A stretch of DNA of 64,000 nucleotides from Trachythela sp. YZ-2020 (Eukaryota; Cnidaria; Anthozoa; Malacalcyonacea; Clavulariidae). Both the position numbers and the translations under genes were made by a program. Below the pieces are notes generated by a model that saw nothing but the letters and a program-made list of their open reading frames with translations, was not told where the DNA came from and made no database searches. Shown one piece after another: positions 54,401 to 57,400 of this stretch (its first letter is position 1; every line of letters begins with the position of its first letter). Location: NCBI GenBank assembly GCA_016169945.1, contig JADLSH010000375.1, forward strand, positions 1,154,501-1,218,500, given 5' to 3'.

Positions 54401-57400
54401 TGAATATTTTGAGTGTTTTGTATCGGGCTGCACCGTTCATCCACGGTCTTAACAATATTACTCTTGCAAAGATCCTGCAGGAACGTGCGGGATATTTTTT
54501 GCGAGATTATGGCAAGATCATGACAAGATCTTGGTAAGATCTTGGTAAGATTGTCAACCTGGTTGATAGTCGCTACAGAAAGAAAAGCCTACTGGTTGCC
54601 AGTAGCAATGTCACAGGGAGAAAGGTCGGCGGGCATATCCTCCACTCTCTTAATTTCTTAGATAGATCAACTTTTCAATCCGCCATCCAAATTCGAGGTG
54701 AAATATCAAAATAAATATTTGTGAATAGTAATAACGATAACAAGTAGGTATAGTCTGTTTGGTCAATGGAGTCGGCTAAGTATTATCGGTGTGTGCGTGG
54801 GTGTATTCTGTATATTAAAAGTTCCGCGTTTATATCACGCCTTAAGGTGTTCAGACAACTATTGATTCTCAACCGGAATTGCAGAAAACGATATTTCAGC
54901 ACTCTACACCCCAAAAATATCCAGGGGTGGGGCATGGCCCAGAGCCCATAAATATTCCATCTTTTCCTCGCATGGCACCGACACTGCTGGTTACTTCCGC
55001 CTACCAGACAAATTTACTTTACTTATTAACGTTTAATATATATTATTCTTCATTCTTTATATGCTTCATTCTCTTACCCCATTCTGGACAAAAATAGCCG
55101 GGCAAGCACGGGACGCAATCTCCTTGTTTGGTCCTGCGAAGACGGTTGTTATATGTACCAGGTTTACAATGATTCTCGTATGAGGATTTCGTTGCATTTG
55201 GACAGTAATATCCTCTAGGACACGGGAAACTCTCGTAAGATGACTGGTTTTCAGGACAATAATAACCTTCCATACATTCTTTACATTTTGATAACCCAGT
55301 TTCAGGTGCATAGCTTCCCCACGCACATGGTTTGGGCCATGATGAGCCTACAAAATCAATTCACCAATTTCAATTCACACACTAGTCATACATATACAGT
55401 CACTTAAAGTAAAAAAAAACACTTCCAAAATGAATGTTAGGATATTATTGTATTATAAGCCAACGAATATCAGGGGTGGCGCTAAATACTGGACCGTTCG
55501 TATTTCAATTCGACTGTTCCCTTATCTCGATTACGCTAGAGCAATATTTTACGGATCGCTATAGTTTCTGGATTCGTGTATTCGGATAGTCAATCGTTAA
55601 CACCATAACAGAATGGAGAGGTCTATCAAGCGAGTGAGAATTTCTATCAAGTAGCTTTTAAGATCTCGAGATTCGAAGCATTTCCGCGAAAAGTGAACTT
55701 TCATTAGGGCTGTACTGTAATTGTCTCGGATTAAAATGTTCCGGATACAAATTCCAGATTCAAACTTTCGGGATACGGCTCAAAACCGAGATGGTGTTCT
55801 ATCGGATTCGTCGCTGCAGATTTATTGGCAACATGAATCCGTTGCTCAATAGTGTAAACAGTCCGGCTCTAAAAAGTGGGACGAAAATCGAATTAGTGTA
55901 GCATGTTTATATCAGTGTTTTTAGCGTATTTCGAAAATTCCATAATCAACGTTGTTAATCTTGTCAACAGTTGTGCATTTTATACAATTTTGCAGGCTAT
56001 TTGGTTATGCTGAAGACAAATGTCCCTGTTGTATGAATGCACGGTATGGTTGATGATTCAGCCAATTTTTAAAATAGTTCAGGAGTAGGAGAAAGAGAGA
56101 GATATCTCACATTCCCTTAATTGCAGCAACTTGGAATATTCAGTAAAAGCTGACTGAGCATCCTTCGCTTAACTTCTATACCGTAATTGAGTAAAAGCGT
56201 CTTATTCAAATAACCATTAGTGAATCTTGCCGCAAATTGGGAATTAATAACCTACCTTCAGGGCAATACGACCCAAGAGGACAAATTCCACCAATACCAG
56301 TCTCCTTTCCATCGTAATGAGGACATGAAGTGTTATACATAGCGTCTACACTCGTGATATTTCTTCCAACTGGCTGAGGTCTGTCCACACCGTACGCACA
56401 CCAATGACCAGGGGCACATTTTGTGATTACATTCACCATATGTTCCAATCCACAATACATACCAGCCTTGCAAGGTTTGCATTGGGATACTTCATAATAG
56501 CCCTTCTCCGGGCCATAGGTTCCACGAGGACAGGATTTAAGGTCTTTACCTGTACCAGCCGGGCAGTAATATCCTGAAAAATAGGTTTAACTCGATATTA
56601 GTCCAGTAGTCGGTTGTGCATCGAAATAGGAAACAGATGAATTTGAAACAATAACAGGACAGAGCAATTTCAGAATCCTACAAAGCTAAGAAAGTGCTGG
56701 CTCCCACCGCAAGTTTGTTGTACCAATTTCCTTTACATTCAATCGACAGTATGCAGATTCAGAAATGTTCTGCCACACAACAAAATGTATTTATCCAAAA
56801 TTCAGATGGATGAAAAGGGGAGGGGTGTAACGATGGTAAATCGACAATGATGGATGGTCGTACATACTTTCCACATTTTTAACGAGTGGAAGCATACCCT
56901 TACACCTATTGAATAATGCAAATTGAATACCAACATTGAAGGCACGCTTTCTTAAGCAGAAATTTGGAATCTTTCTACCCGTTTCGGCCAAGATTGAAAA
57001 TGGGGGTGAAAATGACGGCGATCTCTCTCTGTTAATAAACTTTCGATGGCAAATTGCTTCAATGGAACTTCTGTAAATATTGATAAGAACTCGAAATGTT
57101 TTATTGTTTAAAAAACCCTCCACGACATTAATAATAATTTGAAGGGAATACCAATGATACAATCAACCTCCTCGTACATACAGTAACGGATTGTCACCCT
57201 TGCTCTCACCTTCAGGACATATGACGGTAGTGCCAGCAATCACACAATAGAAACCAGCAGGACAGGGTTCACATTGAACGGCGCCAGTATAATTCACATA
57301 ACTATTGTTACGACATGGGATTGGCTCAGGATCTCCGCCAGGACAATAATGTCCCACCGAGCATTGGAAACCTGGTGGTTTGACATACTTGGAACCACTC